From the NCBI RefSeq assembly GCF_030123405.1, contig NZ_CP126110.1, forward strand, positions 4,030,001-4,094,000: a DNA stretch of 64,000 bases, in the 5' to 3' direction. The translations under genes were made by a program, and so were the position numbers. Position 1 is the stretch's first letter. Every line of letters begins with the position of its first letter. The notes under the pieces were generated by a model. The model was not told the origin of the DNA. It saw nothing but the letters and a program-made list of their open reading frames with translations, and made no database searches. The stretch comes from Neobacillus sp. WH10 (GTDB lineage Bacteria; Bacillota; Bacilli; Bacillales; Cytobacillaceae). Of the stretch, positions 63,091-64,000 are shown in pieces.

Positions 63091-63546
63091 GTGAACGAGA
63101 GTACAGTAGTTGATTTAAATGTTAATGTTGTTGAACCACGAACAATATCCATATTCGGATATGAGTTGATTAGAGAAATCCTTTTGCCGGAAATTTTAGG
63201 GAAAGATACCCCTGAAATCTTATATTGGGCAGGTAAGCGCCTGGCGCGGAAATTTCCTCTAGCTGATTTTGATCAAGTCATTGAATTTTTCGCCCATGCT
63301 TCGTGGGGTCAGCTTGAAATAACAAAAGAAACGAAAAACGAAATCGAGATTGAACTAACGAGTCCACTAATTGTCTCGCGTGTGAAATCAAAAGCGGAGC
63401 ACTTTTTCCAGCTCGAAGCCGGATTCCTTGCCCAGCAGATCGAGCTTCAAAAAGAAGTCATCGCCGAAGCCTTCGAGCATCCAGTCAAAAAAGCGAACAA
63501 AGTTCAATTCACCATCAAATGGGACACAAAAGATCCAATCAAATAA
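63091..63546 (+). CDS. yslB: YslB, DUF2507 family protein
   Basis: 151 residues from GTG, with AGAGGGGAAACAT upstream. It has the YslB pattern: ISIFGYELIREILLPEILGKDTPEILYWAGKRLARKFPL, and LELTSPLIVSRVKSKAEHFFQLEAGFLAQQI near residues 90-125. The fold resembles small-molecule-binding V4R-type domains. The function is unknown. It lies between lysC and sdhC, as in B. subtilis. Confidence 0.94.
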   Translation: MNESTVVDLNVNVVEPRTISIFGYELIREILLPEILGKDTPEILYWAGKRLARKFPLADFDQVIEFFAHASWGQLEITKETKNEIEIELTSPLIVSRVKSKAEHFFQLEAGFLAQQIELQKEVIAEAFEHPVKKANKVQFTIKWDTKDPIK

Positions 63547-63582
63547 AATTAAGATGAAGTATATTCACTGTCATCGTGTTAC

Positions 63583-63621
63583 TTATGGTGTCAGTCACCT
63601 TCGGTGCCTGACACCATTTTT
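63583..63621. terminator. Bidirectional terminator between yslB and lysC
   Basis: ATGGTGTCAG (63585-63594) and CTGACACCAT (63608-63617) form a 10-bp perfect stem followed by TTTTTAC on the plus strand. It serves converging yslB and lysC. Confidence 0.9.
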
Positions 63622-63622
63622 A

Positions 63623-64000
63623 CTATTCGCCTAGTTCGAATGCTAAATGTAGTGCTTCTACTGCTTTTAGCATTTGTTTTTCTTCGACGACGGCAGATAC
63701 TTTTATTTCTGATGTACTGACCATTTTTATTTGGATATTGTTAGCAGCTAATACTTCAAACATTTTTGCAGCCACACCTGGATTAGAGATCATGCCTGAA
63801 CCGACAATTGACACCTTTGCTAACTTATTTTCCGCATCGAGCTGCTCATAACCGAGCACCTCCTTATTGTCTTCTAACACTTTCAATGTCTCTACCAAAT
63901 CATTTGTATGAATGGAAAAGGACAGGTTAGTACCTCCTCCCTCTGTTGTGCTTTGAATAATAATATCAACGTTGAGATGATTCTGTGCTAATGTTGTAAA
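63623..64000 (-). CDS. lysC: Aspartate kinase, C-terminal ACT region (runs off the window)
   Basis: The frame is open to the window edge; the stop is at 63623 and about 125 residues are visible. The final segment KVSIVGSGMISNPGVAAKMFEVLAANNIQIKMVSTSEIKVSAVVEE is the second ACT domain of lysine- or threonine-regulated aspartokinases. The start of the aspartokinase domain lies outside. It is probably the aspartokinase II subunit gene lysC, since it sits beside yslB as in B. subtilis. Confidence 0.9.
   Translation of the reverse strand, partial: FTTLAQNHLNVDIIIQSTTEGGGTNLSFSIHTNDLVETLKVLEDNKEVLGYEQLDAENKLAKVSIVGSGMISNPGVAAKMFEVLAANNIQIKMVSTSEIKVSAVVEEKQMLKAVEALHLAFELGE

Overview
The window is a low-GC Firmicute chromosome segment, almost certainly from an endospore-forming Bacillaceae. 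It carries sporulation and germination genes (spoIVFA/FB, spoIIB, spoVID, ysxE, gerM, gerE), a valS T-box leader and typical Bacillus ribosome binding sites. Gene order follows the Bacillus subtilis comC-hem-lon-clpX-gerE-sdh-lysC chromosomal stretch, read on the minus strand. A Neobacillus-like relative is my guess, not something shown by the sequence.

Layout. 1-490 is the start of an RNase E/G family gene (rng), followed by a striking 52-bp tandem hairpin array (589-975). 1080-9927 is the shape/division/sporulation block: spoIVFB, spoIVFA, minD, minC, mreD, mreC, mreB, radC, maf, spoIIB. 10062-22459 is the main accessory region, a complete Gram-positive type IV pilus locus at the place where B. 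subtilis has only the prepilin peptidase gene comC. It encodes PilB, PilT and PilC, a major pilin, prepilin peptidase, PilM/N/O, a VanW-like protein and an acidic membrane protein, plus three divergent minor-pilin genes. A membrane GAF-GGDEF diguanylate cyclase follows (22514-24235). PilB has an N-terminal MshEN-like domain, so pilus assembly may respond to c-di-GMP.

24321-31635 holds folC, valS with its T-box, then ysxE and spoVID. Between the valS leader and ysxE lies an intergenic region with a highly organised potential RNA fold (four helices plus a possible pseudoknot, 28907-29085), followed by a 63-codon membrane-protein gene. 32074-38379 is the haem operon hemAXCDBL, transcribed from hemA to hemL. 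38654-48768 contains a LiaI-like membrane protein, ysxC/engB, lonA, lonB, clpX, tig and the TPR protein ysoA, then tRNA-Arg(TCT). 49139-53863 carries ysnB, the ITPase gene, rph, gerM, racE and a MarR regulator.

54119-58235 is less conserved: a HesB-fold protein, a multi-PAS sporulation-type histidine kinase, and a TnpB-only IS200/IS605-type element whose transposase has lost its start. gerE, a class D sortase, sdhB-sdhA-sdhC, divergent yslB and the 3' end of lysC finish the window.

Repeats are a second theme. There are three degenerate arrays with exactly 21-bp periodicity (25669-25752, 31832-31957, 44310-44393), the 52-bp hairpin array, a bcr-like dispersed repeat (46008-46222) with a matching end fragment after sdhB, and a 50-bp duplication near racE. 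The least explained items are the structured RNA candidate and the pilus locus with its beta-helix minor pilin.
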